From: Cryomorphaceae bacterium
GTDB taxonomy: Bacteria; Bacteroidota; Bacteroidia; Flavobacteriales; Schleiferiaceae
DNA length: 64,000 nt
Reading direction: 5' to 3'
Assembly: GCA_002682945.1 (NCBI GenBank)
Contig: NYSL01000033.1
Coordinates: 86,006 to 150,005, forward strand
Of the stretch, positions 9,072 through 20,189 are shown piece by piece; the first letter of the stretch is position 1; each line of letters begins with the position of its first letter. The notes under the pieces are model-generated. The model saw nothing but the letters and a program-made list of their open reading frames with translations. It did not search any database and was not told the DNA's origin. The translations under genes and the position numbers were made by a program.

Positions 9072-10163
9072 ATGAAATGCGGAATCGTAGGGCTTCCTAA
9101 TGTAGGAAAATCTACACTTTTTAATTGTTTGAGCAATGCTAAAGCCCAAGCTGCCAATTTTCCTTTTTGTACAATTGAGCCTAATCTTGGGACAGTAAAT
9201 GTTCCAGATTTGAGATTGAAGACTTTGGAGTCTATCGTAAACCCTGAAAAGTTAATTCCGGCTACTGTAGAGATAGTTGATATTGCAGGACTTGTCAAAG
9301 GAGCAAGTAAAGGAGAAGGTTTAGGTAATAAATTTTTGGGAAATATTCGAGAATGCAATGCAATTCTGCATGTGCTGCGTTGTTTTGAAAATGAAAATAT
9401 AGTTCACGTTGAAGGTTCAATTAATCCCATCCGAGACAAAGAAACTATTGATATTGAATTGCAATTAAAGGACTTAGAGTCATTGGAGAAAAGAATAATA
9501 AAGATTCAAAAAACTGCCAAGACAGGAGAAAAAGATGCAATTAAGGAATTAGAGATGGCAATGCGATTGAAAGAGCATATCGAGCTTGGCAAATCTGCAC
9601 GTCTTTTTCAGCGTAATGATCAGGAATCTAATTGGGTAAGAGATTATCATTTATTAACGGATAAACCTGTTTTATACGTTTGTAATGTAGATGAGGTTTC
9701 AGCTAAAGATGGTAATGAAATGGTTCAAATGGTTAAGGATATGGCAAAAGAAGAAAATTCACATGTGGTATATCTGGCGGTTGAAATAGAATCTGGTATT
9801 GTTGAATTTGATGATCAAGATGAAAGAAATTTATTTCTAGATGATTTAGGTTTGACTGAACCTGGAGTAAATAAAATTATTCGGGAGTCATATTCGATGC
9901 TTGATTTGCAAACATATTTTACAGCAGGTCCCAAGGAGGTTCGAGCATGGACTATAAAAAAAGGTAGTACTGCTCCAGAGAGTGCCGGTGTCATTCATGG
10001 TGATTTTGAAAAGGGTTTTATAAAAGCTGAAGTAATATCTTATTCAGATTTCACAAAGTTTCAAAATGAGAATGCAGCAAAAGAAGCTGGAAAAATGAGG
10101 TTGGAGGGAAAAGATTACATTGTGCAAGATGGCGACCTAATGCATTTTAAGTTCAATATCTAA
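9072..10163 (+). CDS. ychF: Redox-regulated ATPase YchF (Obg/OLA1 family)
   Basis: YchF is a universally conserved P-loop ATPase that binds ribosomes and is linked to oxidative-stress responses. The protein is 363 residues, exactly the usual length. The G1 loop GLPNVGKST is at 7-15, the G3 motif DIAG at 70-73, and the base-recognition site is CNVDE, lacking the NKxD that gives guanine specificity, as expected for an ATPase. A helical middle region precedes a C-terminal TGS domain (TYFTAGPKEVRAWTIKKG onward). It has its own promoter, divergent from tktN. It is followed by about 125 nt before parE. Confidence 0.98.
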   Translation: MKCGIVGLPNVGKSTLFNCLSNAKAQAANFPFCTIEPNLGTVNVPDLRLKTLESIVNPEKLIPATVEIVDIAGLVKGASKGEGLGNKFLGNIRECNAILHVLRCFENENIVHVEGSINPIRDKETIDIELQLKDLESLEKRIIKIQKTAKTGEKDAIKELEMAMRLKEHIELGKSARLFQRNDQESNWVRDYHLLTDKPVLYVCNVDEVSAKDGNEMVQMVKDMAKEENSHVVYLAVEIESGIVEFDDQDERNLFLDDLGLTEPGVNKIIRESYSMLDLQTYFTAGPKEVRAWTIKKGSTAPESAGVIHGDFEKGFIKAEVISYSDFTKFQNENAAKEAGKMRLEGKDYIVQDGDLMHFKFNI

Positions 10164-10175
10164 TTTTGATCAAAA
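10164..10175. repeat. 12-bp palindrome just after ychF
   Basis: TTTTGATCAAAA is perfectly palindromic and begins within one base of the ychF stop codon. It shares its core with the palindrome at 4331-4346, also at a gene end. It may contribute to 3'-end formation, but no GC-rich stem or T-tract is present. Confidence 0.35.
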
Positions 10176-10289
10176 CAGGAATAGAACATTATTTGGCCTC
10201 TTTGTTAAAAACTTATGCTTTTAGTGGATATAAAGCTTCTAAATAACATGGTATAGTTCATGAGTCTTGTGTAGTTTCGCATCATAACC

Positions 10290-12137
10290 ATGTCTGACAA
10301 CACAGTTTATACCGAAGATAATATTAGAAGCCTCGAATGGCAAGAGCATATCCGACTTAGACCGGGTATGTATATCGGTAAACTTGGTGATGGGTCATCA
10401 CCGGATGATGGAATTTATATTTTAGTAAAAGAGGTTGTTGACAATTCTATAGACGAATTTGTGATGGGTGGAGGACGGACCATCGAAATAGAAATTAAGG
10501 AAGGTGCGGTAGTTATTAGAGATTTTGGAAGAGGAATACCTCTAGGAAAAGTTGTAGATGTTGTGTCAAAAATGAATACTGGCGCGAAGTATGACTCGAA
10601 AGCGTTTAAAAAATCGGTTGGTCTTAATGGTGTAGGGACTAAGGCGGTCAATGCCTTATCTGAGAATTTTATTGTAGAGTCCTTTCGTGATTCAAAATCG
10701 AAATTTGCAAATTTTCAAAGGGGAGTTTTAATAGAAGAAAGTAATATTATCGAAAGCTCTTCCCGAAGAGGAACAAAGGTTGAATTCAGACCGGATTCAA
10801 AAATTTTTAATAATTATAAATTCCAAATTGAATATGTAGAGAAGTTGGTTTGGAATTATGTTTACTTAAATCCGGGACTTTCTATTTTTTTAAACAATGA
10901 AAAGTATTTTTCTGAGGACGGATTAAAAGACCTACTCAAGAATAATCTATCTGGTGAAATCATTCACCCAATAATTCATCTAATGGGCGAAGATATAGAG
11001 GTAGCATTAACTCATGCTGATAAATCTCAAAGTGAGCAGTATTACAGCTTCGTTAACGGACAGCATACAACTCAGGGTGGAACCCATCAAAGTGCATTTC
11101 GTGAGGCAATAGTAACCACAATTCGTAATCATTTTGGGAAGCAATATGAAGCATCAGATATTCGACAAAGCGTAATTGGTGCTATTTCTTTAAAGGTTAT
11201 TGAACCTGTTTTCGAATCTCAAACTAAAACCAAACTAGGGAGCAATGATATGGGGCCTGATGGTGGGACCATTCGAACATATATATTGGACTTTCTGAGA
11301 ACAAAATTGGATAATTTTCTCCATAAAAATCAAGATTATGCAAATGCTATTCAGAAAAAAATAATTCGCGCAGAGAGAGAAAGAAAAGAACTCTCGGGTA
11401 TTCAAAAACTGGCCAAAGAACGAGCAAAAAAAGCCAGTTTACATAATCGTAAACTTAGAGATTGTAAAATTCATTATAATGATCTAAAGGATGAAAGGAG
11501 ACTAGAAACCACCTTATTTATTACTGAGGGGGATTCAGCATCTGGTTCCATAACATCTTCCAGAGACGTTAAGACTCAGGCAGTTTTTAGCCTAAAAGGA
11601 AAGCCTCTTAATTGTTATGGACTTTCAAAAAAAGTAGTCTATGAAAATGAAGAATTTAATTTACTGCAAGCTGCATTAAATATTGAAGACGGCCTTGAAG
11701 ACTTACGTTATAATAATGTTGTCATTGCCACAGACGCTGATGTCGATGGAATGCATATTCGGCTTCTATTAATTACTTTTTTCCTTCAATTTTTCCCCGA
11801 GCTAGTGAGTGAAGGACATTTATATATTCTTCAGACTCCTCTTTTTAGAGTTAGAAACAAAAAAAGTACAATTTATTGTTATGACTATGAAGAAAAAGAA
11901 GATGCTATTTCACAATTAGGTGTTAATCCTGAAATTACTCGTTTTAAGGGTTTAGGGGAGATATCACCTGGGGAATTTAAAATGTTCATTAGTGAAAATA
12001 TTCGTTTAGAGCCTGTGATGTTAGGTAAAGAGCACATAGATTCTCTTCTTGAATACTATATGGGGAAAAACACTCCAAAGCGGCAAGAATTCATAATTGA
12101 AAATCTCAAAGTAGAGCAAGATATTACTGAATTATGA
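10290..12137 (+). CDS. parE: DNA topoisomerase IV subunit B (type IIA)
   Basis: This is the ATPase subunit of a type IIA topoisomerase that decatenates chromosomes, 615 residues. The GHKL ATPase domain shows RPGMYIG, the nucleotide-site [15 protein letters not shown] and [14 protein letters not shown]. The transducer domain contains QTKTKLG. The TOPRIM domain contains EGDSASG with the metal-binding DADVDG. I call it ParE rather than GyrB from its length, from its pairing with a ParC-like partner, and because Bacteroidota usually keep gyrB elsewhere. A weak box TAGTTTCG lies at 10272-10279, 10 nt before the ATG. Its stop overlaps the parC start (ATGA). Confidence 0.93.
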   Translation: MSDNTVYTEDNIRSLEWQEHIRLRPGMYIGKLGDGSSPDDGIYILVKEVVDNSIDEFVMGGGRTIEIEIKEGAVVIRDFGRGIPLGKVVDVVSKMNTGAKYDSKAFKKSVGLNGVGTKAVNALSENFIVESFRDSKSKFANFQRGVLIEESNIIESSSRRGTKVEFRPDSKIFNNYKFQIEYVEKLVWNYVYLNPGLSIFLNNEKYFSEDGLKDLLKNNLSGEIIHPIIHLMGEDIEVALTHADKSQSEQYYSFVNGQHTTQGGTHQSAFREAIVTTIRNHFGKQYEASDIRQSVIGAISLKVIEPVFESQTKTKLGSNDMGPDGGTIRTYILDFLRTKLDNFLHKNQDYANAIQKKIIRAERERKELSGIQKLAKERAKKASLHNRKLRDCKIHYNDLKDERRLETTLFITEGDSASGSITSSRDVKTQAVFSLKGKPLNCYGLSKKVVYENEEFNLLQAALNIEDGLEDLRYNNVVIATDADVDGMHIRLLLITFFLQFFPELVSEGHLYILQTPLFRVRNKKSTIYCYDYEEKEDAISQLGVNPEITRFKGLGEISPGEFKMFISENIRLEPVMLGKEHIDSLLEYYMGKNTPKRQEFIIENLKVEQDITEL

Positions 12138-14860
12138 AGGACTCCGAAGATAAAATATTGGGTGAAGATATAGGTGGTTTTTCAGATGATCTAGTACCTT
12201 CTGAATCTCGAGTCCGCGGAATGTATCGAGAGTATTTTCTGGATTATGCGAGTTATGTGATTTTAGAAAGGGCGGTGCCATCTATTCAAGACGGTCTAAA
12301 GCCTGTTCAAAGGAGACTTCTTCATGCACTGAAGGAAATGGATGATGGTCGTTTTCATAAAGTTGCCAACGTCATAGGCCAAACAATGAAATATCACCCT
12401 CATGGGGATGCTAGCATAGGAGATGCTCTCGTACAATTAGGCCAAAAAAATATTTTAATTGATTCCCAAGGTAATTGGGGTAATATTTTTACCGGTGATT
12501 CAGCTGCGGCATCTCGATATATTGAGGCTAGGTTAAGCACATTTGCTTTAGATGTTGCTTTTAATCCAAAAATTACTCGATGGCAATCTAGCTATGACGG
12601 AAGAGGCAAAGAGCCAATTGATTTACCAATGAAGTTTCCATTATTATTGGCTCAAGGAGTTGAGGGTATAGCTGTTGGATTGAGTACGAAAATTTTGCCA
12701 CATAATTTTATTGAACTAATTGACGGTTCTATTTCAATTCTAAGAGGTAGAGGTGCTAAGGTATATCCCGATTTTCCTACTGGTGGGATTGCTGATTTTA
12801 CCCAGTATAATGACGGTTTAAGGGGAGGTAGGGTAAGGATAAGGGCGAAAATATCTGTTCTTGATAAAAAAACTTTGGTTATTTCCGAACTACCCTTTTC
12901 AATGACAACTCAATCTTTAATTGACTCGATAATTAAGGCCAACGAAAAGGGTAAAATTAAAATCAAGAAAATAGAGGATAATACTGCTGAAAAAGTCGAA
13001 ATCGTATTACATTTAGTTTCTGGTGTTTCTCCAGATCAAACGGTGGATGCACTATACGCTTTTACTTCATGCGAGATTTCTATTTCTCCTCTTTCTTGCG
13101 TAATAGAAAACGATCGTCCATTATTTTCGGGTATTTCGGAAATATTAAAAATTTCAACAGAAAACACGACTAATCTTCTAAAAGCTGAATTAGAAATAAA
13201 TCTGCATGAGCAAGAAGAATTATGGCATTTTGCAAGTTTAGAGAAGATTTTTATTCAGCATAAAATATACCGAGATATCGAAGAAGCTGAGACCTGGGAG
13301 CAAGTTTTAGAAAATATTTGGGAAGGTTTAAAACCTTATATTAATAATTTAATTAGAGAGGTTACTGAGAATGATATAATCCGTTTAACGGAAATAAAAA
13401 TTAAAAGAATTTCAAAATTTGATGCCTCAAAAGCAGACAAGCAATTATTAATTCTTGAAGAAAGAATTGCCGAAATAAAATCAAATTTGAAAAATCTTGT
13501 TGATTTTTCTATAGATTATTTTAAGAATTTAAAGAAGAAATTCGGAAAAGGTAAAGAGCGAAAGACTGAAATTAGAACATTTAATTCGGTAATTGCCTCA
13601 AAAGTTGCTTTAGCTAATGTTAAATTATATGTAAATAGGGAAGAGGGTTTTATTGGTACAGCACTAAAAAAACATGAATTGATATGCGAGTGTTCTGATC
13701 TTGACGATATTTTGATAATTAGAAAAGATGGAACTTTAGTGGTGACCAAGGTAGATTCGAAGAAATTTGTAGGTGTTGATATTTTATATGCTGGCGTATA
13801 CCGAAAAGGAGATGATCGAACCATTTATAATTTGATTTATCGTGACGGTTTGAAGGGGGCAAGTTTTATCAAGCGTTTCGCTGTTGGTGGAGTTACAAGA
13901 GATAAAGAATACCAATTAACTCAAGGAAATAAAGGATCTTTAATTCATTATTTGAGTGTTAATCCGAATGGTGAAGCAGAAACAGTTTCAATAAATCTAA
14001 GAGCTGTCTCTCGCCTAAAGAAACTGAAATGGGATATGGATTTTGCAAAAATGAGTATTCGAAGTCGAACCACTCGCGGTAATACAGTAACTAAGGAAAC
14101 AATTAAGCGAGTTGAGCTAAAGGCAAAAGGAATAAGTACTTTAGACGCACGAAAGTTATGGTTTGATGATACTGTTTTAAAAATAAATGATCAAGGAAGA
14201 GGAGTTTATCTAGGAGCGTTTCAAGGAGATGAGCATATAATTCAATGCGATAAAAAAGGGCGTTTTAGAATTTTTACTCCAAATAAAAGAATGCATTTTG
14301 ATGAAGTTCCATTCTACCTGTCAAAATTAGAGAGAGATAAGTCTGTAGGGATTGTTTATTTTGAAGGGAACAAAGAAAAACACTTTGTTAAGCGTTGTTC
14401 TCCAGAAATAAAAAATAATGATTGGGATTATATCATAAGTGAACATTCTAAATCCACCATTGAGATAATTAGTCAATATGATATTGTTGAATTTGAAATT
14501 GAATTTTCCAAAATAAAGGGTAAAGAAAAGTCTTTGGAACGATTTATTATATCAGATTTAATTAGCGTGAAGGGCTTGAAAGCAATAGGGAACAGAATTT
14601 CGCCTTTAAAAATCAAAAAAATAAGCTTGTTATCTGAGAAAAATATTGAAATTATTGATAAATCTGGATCAGATGATAAAGACGACTCTGAAACTAGAAA
14701 AAATAATAGTTTACAGGACGAGGTCCTTTTAAAACCGGTAGACACTAATATTGATATTATTGATTTGGAGAGTGATCGCTTTTCAAATAATCAAGAGGCG
14801 AGTCCTAAATTAGACGAGGACTCTGAGAAAGATGATGGTCAATTCACTTTGGAGTTTTAG
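12134..14860 (+). CDS. parC: DNA topoisomerase IV subunit A
   Basis: This is the DNA-cleaving subunit of topoisomerase IV, 908 residues. The catalytic tyrosine is Y129 in [11 protein letters not shown]. The quinolone-pocket helix reads [12 protein letters not shown], so alanine occupies the position of the serine found in E. coli ParC or GyrA. A long C-terminal domain carries beta-pinwheel-type repeats, and the last 60-70 residues are acidic and low-complexity (runs such as DDKDDSE and DEDSEKDD), probably disordered. The 4-nt ATGA overlap with parE indicates coupled translation. The next gene starts 7 nt after its stop. Confidence 0.95.
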   Translation: MKDSEDKILGEDIGGFSDDLVPSESRVRGMYREYFLDYASYVILERAVPSIQDGLKPVQRRLLHALKEMDDGRFHKVANVIGQTMKYHPHGDASIGDALVQLGQKNILIDSQGNWGNIFTGDSAAASRYIEARLSTFALDVAFNPKITRWQSSYDGRGKEPIDLPMKFPLLLAQGVEGIAVGLSTKILPHNFIELIDGSISILRGRGAKVYPDFPTGGIADFTQYNDGLRGGRVRIRAKISVLDKKTLVISELPFSMTTQSLIDSIIKANEKGKIKIKKIEDNTAEKVEIVLHLVSGVSPDQTVDALYAFTSCEISISPLSCVIENDRPLFSGISEILKISTENTTNLLKAELEINLHEQEELWHFASLEKIFIQHKIYRDIEEAETWEQVLENIWEGLKPYINNLIREVTENDIIRLTEIKIKRISKFDASKADKQLLILEERIAEIKSNLKNLVDFSIDYFKNLKKKFGKGKERKTEIRTFNSVIASKVALANVKLYVNREEGFIGTALKKHELICECSDLDDILIIRKDGTLVVTKVDSKKFVGVDILYAGVYRKGDDRTIYNLIYRDGLKGASFIKRFAVGGVTRDKEYQLTQGNKGSLIHYLSVNPNGEAETVSINLRAVSRLKKLKWDMDFAKMSIRSRTTRGNTVTKETIKRVELKAKGISTLDARKLWFDDTVLKINDQGRGVYLGAFQGDEHIIQCDKKGRFRIFTPNKRMHFDEVPFYLSKLERDKSVGIVYFEGNKEKHFVKRCSPEIKNNDWDYIISEHSKSTIEIISQYDIVEFEIEFSKIKGKEKSLERFIISDLISVKGLKAIGNRISPLKIKKISLLSEKNIEIIDKSGSDDKDDSETRKNNSLQDEVLLKPVDTNIDIIDLESDRFSNNQEASPKLDEDSEKDDGQFTLEF

Positions 14861-14867
14861 CATATTT

Positions 14868-16526
14868 ATGAATCAATACTTATCTATTTTACTTTGTTTT
14901 CTTGGTATTGGTCTGTTTGCTCAACCCAATAATGATAGTCTCAACATAAAGAAATTGATTCATTATCCTTTTTCTGAATGGATTGACACCAATGTTTTTC
15001 CGTTAGGAGCTGATATTTGGGGATATTCGGATTCTTCCAGCGGGGAGGAATATGCAATCGTTGGAAATAAAAATGGGGTTTTAATTGCAAATATTACTAG
15101 CTCAAATCAAATTGGTAATACATATTGGTATTCTGGATCCCCTTCTATTTGGCGAGATATAAAGACATTTGGTCATTATGCATATGTGGTGCACGATGTT
15201 CCTTCTGGATCAAATCCCGTTTATGACGGTTTAATGATTATCGATCTAGACAGTTTATCAATTTTAAAACATAAGAATATAAAAATACCTGTGCCGAGAC
15301 ATAATGGACAAGTGGACACTATGGCAAGAGCTCATAATCTGTGGATCGATGATAGTGGTATCCTTTACGCATTTGGTTCGAATGTAGGAGTTGGTGGTGC
15401 TTTATTATTTGATCTTTCAATAGATCCATGGAACCCAGTATATAAGGGAATATATAATAATCATGCTTTCCATGATGGGTTTTCAAGAAATGATACTTTG
15501 TATGGAGCAGCTCTTTATTCAGGGGTAGTTGCAGTAGATTTTACTTTAAAGACCAATCCACAATTAATAAGAACGTGGCCGACTCCAGGAAATTTTTGCC
15601 ATAATACTTGGCTAAGCGATGATAATAATTTTTTATTTACAACTGACGAGATTTCTGATGGATACATTTCAGCATATGACATTTCAGATTTAAATAATGT
15701 AAATGAATTATTTCGACACAGAGTACAACCTAACACCTCTTTAATTCCTCATAATACACATGTCCTGGGGTCAAAATTGATTACATCATATTATACTTTT
15801 GGATTACATGTTTTAGATGTCGAATTTCCAGAGCTTCCTGTATTGTCTGGATATTATGATACTTCACCGAGCTCTGGAGGAGGTTTTAATGGTGCGTGGG
15901 GTGCCTATCCTTACCTGCCAAGCGGAAGAATTTTAGTCTCTGATAGGCAAGAGGGATTATTTGTTTTAGAACCGGAATATACCGATGTCAGTAGATTACA
16001 TATTCAACTCGGGCACGTTGATTTGTCATCTGGAGGTAATATAAAATATGGTAATGCGAGTGGAAAAGACTTTGTTTTTTTTAAAAACAAAGGGGATACT
16101 CTGTATGCCGATGATAATGGAGTGGTTATTTATGGTTCATTGGGAACAACAGTAGATACTATTGTTTATCCATTTACCGGTGCTAGTGGAATTCAAATAT
16201 TTGATTCACTTGTTGTAACCCTTGGTTCAGGGATATACCCTCACGATACCCTTATTGCATCTGTTTTTTCAAAACGTGAAGAAATAACTTTGGACCCTTT
16301 TGAGGTCGTAAGTTCTAATGAGAAATGGATATTAAAAAGATCTAGTTTTTATGACCAAGGAATTTCAATTCGAATATTAGATATTAACGGAAGAGAGATT
16401 TACAAAGGGATATGGAATGATAACCTGGATAAGTTCATACAAACTCCTAAAGCTGCAGGGTTTTATATCTTAAGTTATAAGATTAAGGATGCAGGTGAAG
16501 GATCTATTCGCTTGTTTCGTAATTAA
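14868..16526 (+). CDS. Secreted choice-of-anchor-B-type beta-propeller protein
   Basis: This 552-residue exported protein starts MNQYLSILLCFLGIGLFAQ, a clear signal peptide; the ATG at 14868 is preferred over an in-frame ATG 12 codons upstream inside parC. The body looks like the choice-of-anchor B (LVIVD-repeat) type: ADIWGYSDSSSGEEYAIVG, GVLIANIT, WRDIKTFGHYAYVVHD, MIIDLDSL, AHNLWID, and HNTHVLGSKLITSYY. The C-terminus (IRILDINGREIYKGIW ending in GSIRLF) resembles a type A T9SS sorting domain, so the protein is probably carried to the cell surface by type IX secretion. Function is unknown. It lies 7 nt after parC, so it is likely on the topoisomerase transcript, an unusual partner. Confidence 0.8.
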   Translation: MNQYLSILLCFLGIGLFAQPNNDSLNIKKLIHYPFSEWIDTNVFPLGADIWGYSDSSSGEEYAIVGNKNGVLIANITSSNQIGNTYWYSGSPSIWRDIKTFGHYAYVVHDVPSGSNPVYDGLMIIDLDSLSILKHKNIKIPVPRHNGQVDTMARAHNLWIDDSGILYAFGSNVGVGGALLFDLSIDPWNPVYKGIYNNHAFHDGFSRNDTLYGAALYSGVVAVDFTLKTNPQLIRTWPTPGNFCHNTWLSDDNNFLFTTDEISDGYISAYDISDLNNVNELFRHRVQPNTSLIPHNTHVLGSKLITSYYTFGLHVLDVEFPELPVLSGYYDTSPSSGGGFNGAWGAYPYLPSGRILVSDRQEGLFVLEPEYTDVSRLHIQLGHVDLSSGGNIKYGNASGKDFVFFKNKGDTLYADDNGVVIYGSLGTTVDTIVYPFTGASGIQIFDSLVVTLGSGIYPHDTLIASVFSKREEITLDPFEVVSSNEKWILKRSSFYDQGISIRILDINGREIYKGIWNDNLDKFIQTPKAAGFYILSYKIKDAGEGSIRLFRN

Positions 16527-16598
16527 GAGAAGCATGCGAATGCTATATTCTGACATTGTTTTAAGGAGTCTACCTTTTCACCTCAGTGTTAAGACAAT

Positions 16599-17282
16599 TT
16601 AAAAATTAGGTTTCAAGTTATATTTAAGATAAAACTCGTTAATTTTTTCAATTGCTTCCTCTGAACTGTCAACGACGCTGAATAATTCCATGTCATTTTT
16701 TCCAATCAATTCATTCTCCATTAAGATCTGTTTTATCCAATCCAACAATCCTGACCAGTAATTTTTTCCAACAAGGACAACTGGAAATTTATCGATTTTC
16801 TTCGTTTGAATCAATGTCAATGCTTCAAATAGTTCATCCAAAGTGCCAAATCCTCCTGGCATCACAACGAAACCTTGAGAGTATTTCACGAACATAACTT
16901 TTCGAACAAAAAAGTAATCAAAATCTACACTTTTGTCGATATCAATGAAGTTATTTGGATTTTGTTCGTGTTCTAATTCTATATTCAGCCCAACAGAAGC
17001 AGCATTCACTGATTTTGCTCCTCGATTCGCTGCTTCCATGATCCCTGGACCTCCACCAGAGATAATTCCATAGCCTAGTTCTCCTAGGCCCTCAGCAATC
17101 TCTTGAGCCATTTTATACCAAGAATTATTCTCTTTAAGTCTAGCTGAACCAAAAATACTTACGCAAGGTCCTATTCGTGAAAGTCTTTCATAGCCTTCGA
17201 CAAATTCAGACATGACTTTGAATATTGCCCAAGAGTCATTAGTCTTAATCTCATTCCATGTTTTAGATATTTCTTTATTCAA
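16599..17282 (-). CDS. LOG-family nucleotide-monophosphate phosphoribohydrolase-like protein
   Basis: This TIGR00730/LOG (lysine-decarboxylase-like Rossmann) protein has 227 residues. It carries both signature motifs: GGGPGIMEAANRGA and PGGFGTLDELFE. Members cleave the base from nucleoside 5'-monophosphates; some make cytokinins and others recycle nucleotides. The substrate here is unknown. The start codon is a TTG at 17282, chosen because it gives the N-terminus MNKEISKTWNEIKTNDSW seen in relatives; the first in-frame ATG is inside the conserved region. It follows uvrA by 72 nt on the same strand and converges with the choice-of-anchor gene. Confidence 0.88.
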   Translation of the reverse strand: MNKEISKTWNEIKTNDSWAIFKVMSEFVEGYERLSRIGPCVSIFGSARLKENNSWYKMAQEIAEGLGELGYGIISGGGPGIMEAANRGAKSVNAASVGLNIELEHEQNPNNFIDIDKSVDFDYFFVRKVMFVKYSQGFVVMPGGFGTLDELFEALTLIQTKKIDKFPVVLVGKNYWSGLLDWIKQILMENELIGKNDMELFSVVDSSEEAIEKINEFYLKYNLKPNF

Positions 17283-17354
17283 TGGATATATGTTTTATTC
17301 ATAGATTATAACAAGTTAAGAAAAACAATGGGGCTTTTTAGGAATAACGCTCAG

Positions 17355-20174
17355 TTACTTTTTTAATGCGGTTTTTAAAAATGGAGCAGTCATACTTGAA
17401 GAGTTATCAGAGACTTCTTCGGGAGTCCCTGACGTAATAATTCGTCCTCCTGAGTTCCCACCGTTTGGACCTAAATCAATTATCTGATCTGCTTGTAACA
17501 TTACATCAATATTATGTTCAATAATGATTGCTGTATTTCCCTTGTTTACGAGGTTATTAATAACCTCCATTAATATTCGGATGTCTTCAAAATGCAGTCC
17601 GGTAGTGGGCTCATCTAGAATATATAAAGTTTTACCAGTATCTTTCTTACAAAGCTCCGAGGCTAATTTAATTCTTTGAGCCTCGCCACCACTTAATGTC
17701 GTAGATTGTTGCCCTAGAGTTATGTAACCTAAACCGACATCATTTAATGTTTTTAGTATTTTATGAATTTTAGGTATTGACTCAAAGAATCTGCAAGCAT
17801 CTAATATTGATAAATCTAGAATATCACTAATACTTTTACCTTTATATCGTATTTCAAGGGTTTCTCTATTAAACCGCTTCCCCTGACATGATTCGCATGG
17901 AGCATGAACATCGGGAAGAAAATTCATTTCGACTATTTTAACTCCTCCTCCTTGACAAGTCTCGCATCGTCCTCCTTTTACATTAAAGGAAAACCTTCCT
18001 GGCATGTATCCACGAATTTTAGATTCTAGTATTTCTGAAAACAGCTTTCGAATTTCATTGAAAACATTCGTGTAAGTCGCGGGATTAGATCTTGGTGTTC
18101 GCCCAATTGGACTTTGATCAATATCAATTACTTTATCAATATGTTCGACTCCGCTTATTGTTTTAAATTTTTGAGGTTTAACTAAAGATCCATTTATTCG
18201 ATTCGCAATTGCAGGATATAGTGTGCCGTTAATTAATGTTGATTTGCCCGAACCTGAAACTCCAGAAATTACTATTAATGATCCGAGTGATATTTTTAAA
18301 TTCACTGATTTCAGATTATTTCCACTAGCCCCTCTAAGTTCAATAAAATGACCATTTCCAGGTCTCCTTTTTGATAAAATAGGTAGCTTTAATTCTCGCC
18401 GTAAGTATTTTCCGGTTAAGCTATCAGTTTTTGAGATTGTTTTAAAGTCTCCCTGAGCAACTATCTCACCTCCTTGAATTCCTGCTTTTGGTCCTAAATC
18501 GATAATTTGATCTGATGACTTCATCATTTCTTCATCATGCTCCACAACTATTACAGAATTTCCGATATCTCTTAATTTTTTGAGACTTTCAATTAGTTTT
18601 TGATTATCTCTTTGATGCAATCCTATACTTGGCTCATCCAATATATACAACACATTTACTAATTGTGAGCCTATTTGAGTAGCGAGTCTAATTCTTTGTG
18701 CTTCGCCACCAGATAGAGATCGAGTACTTCGGTTTAGTGATAAATAATTTAGCCCGACATCACTTAAAAATTTAATTCGAACTTTTAGCTCTTTGATTAT
18801 TTCTGTTCCTATTTTTTTTTGTGAGACATTTAACTTTGTTAGGATTGAATTCGACCATTCATACAGTTCAAGAATACTCATTTTTGATAGTTCAGCAATG
18901 TTTAATCCATCAATTTTGAAATTTAGTGATTCATTATTCAGTCTTGATCCGTCACATGAGTGACAAATTTCTTCTACCATAAATTCATCTGCCCATCTCT
19001 CTAAATTTTTACTTTTACTCTCTCTCTTTTGAGTTTCAATGAAATTGATCAGCCCCTCATAATCAATATTTATTTTTCTAGCAACGCCGAGATTTTTACT
19101 TTCTAAATGAATTTGTTCTTTATGACCATTTAAAATGGCAGACTTAGCTTTCGCCGAAATTTTGTTCCAAGGTGTATCAATATTAAAATCAAAACGTATC
19201 CCCAGATATTCCATTTGTTGAAAAATCCATGATTTTCTGTATTCTCCCAATGGTTTCAGTGCCCCATTTCTGAGGGAATACTTTGGATTTTCAATAACTT
19301 TAATAAGATCTACTACTTTCACTTTTCCCAAGCCATCACATTTTTTACATGCTCCTTTTGGAGAATTAAAACTAAATGAATTTGGTTCTGGTTCCTTGTA
19401 GGATATACCAGTCGTCGGGCACATTAAATTTCGACTAAAATATTTGATTTGGGAGTTATTATAATTGGCAATTATAATATTTCCTTTTCCCATTTTCATG
19501 GCTATTTGAATACTTTTTTTTAATCTTGATTTCATCTCACTAGAAACATCAATCCGATCAACAACAATTTCTATATCATGCGTTTTGTATCGATCTAGTT
19601 TCATGTCACGTTCAATATCAATCCATTCACTATCTACCCGTGCCTTAAGAAATCCTTGTTTTCCAAATGAATCAAAAAGTTCTCTATAGTGTCCTTTTCG
19701 GGATTTTATAACTGGACCTAAAATTGCAATCCTTTCACCCTTAAATTGTTTAATTATTATTTCTACAATTTCGTCATCCGTATGACTTACCATTTTTTCC
19801 CCTGTCTCGCTGGAATACGCTATTGATATTCTTGCAAATAGCAGGCGAAGAAAGTGATAAATTTCGGTAACAGTTCCAACTGTAGATCTAGGATTTCGGT
19901 TTGTGGTTTTTTGTTCAATAGATATAACAGGACTTAAACCTTCGATAGAGTCTATATCAGGTCGCTCCATGGTTCCCAAAAATTGTCTAGCATAACTTGA
20001 AAAAGTTTCCATATACCTTCTTTGACCTTCTGCATAAATTGTATCAAAAGCGAGAGAGGACTTTCCACTACCACTGAGCCCAGTGATAACAACCAATGAG
20101 TTTCGAGGTATTTTAACATCTATATCCCTTAAGTTATGCTCCCTGGCACCGAGAATAGTGATAGTATCACTCAT
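17355..20174 (-). CDS. uvrA: Excinuclease ABC subunit A (first UvrA paralogue)
   Basis: This is the damage-recognition ATPase of nucleotide excision repair, 939 residues, full length. The first Walker A is GLSGSGKSS at about 32-40, followed by EGQRRYMETFSSYARQF. The UvrB-binding region between about 120 and 250 is present. The two zinc modules are seen as CKKC with CHSC, and as CETC with CESC. The second Walker A is GVSGSGKST, and both LSGGEAQR signatures are intact. A second UvrA lies at 35860-38619. This gene follows the lytic transglycosylase gene after 15 nt, at the end of the mtaB operon. Confidence 0.96.
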   Translation of the reverse strand: MSDTITILGAREHNLRDIDVKIPRNSLVVITGLSGSGKSSLAFDTIYAEGQRRYMETFSSYARQFLGTMERPDIDSIEGLSPVISIEQKTTNRNPRSTVGTVTEIYHFLRLLFARISIAYSSETGEKMVSHTDDEIVEIIIKQFKGERIAILGPVIKSRKGHYRELFDSFGKQGFLKARVDSEWIDIERDMKLDRYKTHDIEIVVDRIDVSSEMKSRLKKSIQIAMKMGKGNIIIANYNNSQIKYFSRNLMCPTTGISYKEPEPNSFSFNSPKGACKKCDGLGKVKVVDLIKVIENPKYSLRNGALKPLGEYRKSWIFQQMEYLGIRFDFNIDTPWNKISAKAKSAILNGHKEQIHLESKNLGVARKINIDYEGLINFIETQKRESKSKNLERWADEFMVEEICHSCDGSRLNNESLNFKIDGLNIAELSKMSILELYEWSNSILTKLNVSQKKIGTEIIKELKVRIKFLSDVGLNYLSLNRSTRSLSGGEAQRIRLATQIGSQLVNVLYILDEPSIGLHQRDNQKLIESLKKLRDIGNSVIVVEHDEEMMKSSDQIIDLGPKAGIQGGEIVAQGDFKTISKTDSLTGKYLRRELKLPILSKRRPGNGHFIELRGASGNNLKSVNLKISLGSLIVISGVSGSGKSTLINGTLYPAIANRINGSLVKPQKFKTISGVEHIDKVIDIDQSPIGRTPRSNPATYTNVFNEIRKLFSEILESKIRGYMPGRFSFNVKGGRCETCQGGGVKIVEMNFLPDVHAPCESCQGKRFNRETLEIRYKGKSISDILDLSILDACRFFESIPKIHKILKTLNDVGLGYITLGQQSTTLSGGEAQRIKLASELCKKDTGKTLYILDEPTTGLHFEDIRILMEVINNLVNKGNTAIIIEHNIDVMLQADQIIDLGPNGGNSGGRIITSGTPEEVSDNSSSMTAPFLKTALKK

Positions 20175-20189
20175 ATAAATTTCTAATTA

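Noticed and set aside
10176..10289. Possible tRNA, small RNA or hidden gene between ychF and parE
   Set aside because: No cloverleaf, no open frame of note and no strong stem; only a weak TAGTTTCG box near parE.
16555..16598. Imperfect inverted repeat between the choice-of-anchor gene and the LOG gene as a bidirectional terminator
   Set aside because: The 10-bp arms have one mismatch, the loop is 24 nt, and there is no T-tract, so a functional terminator is not supported.
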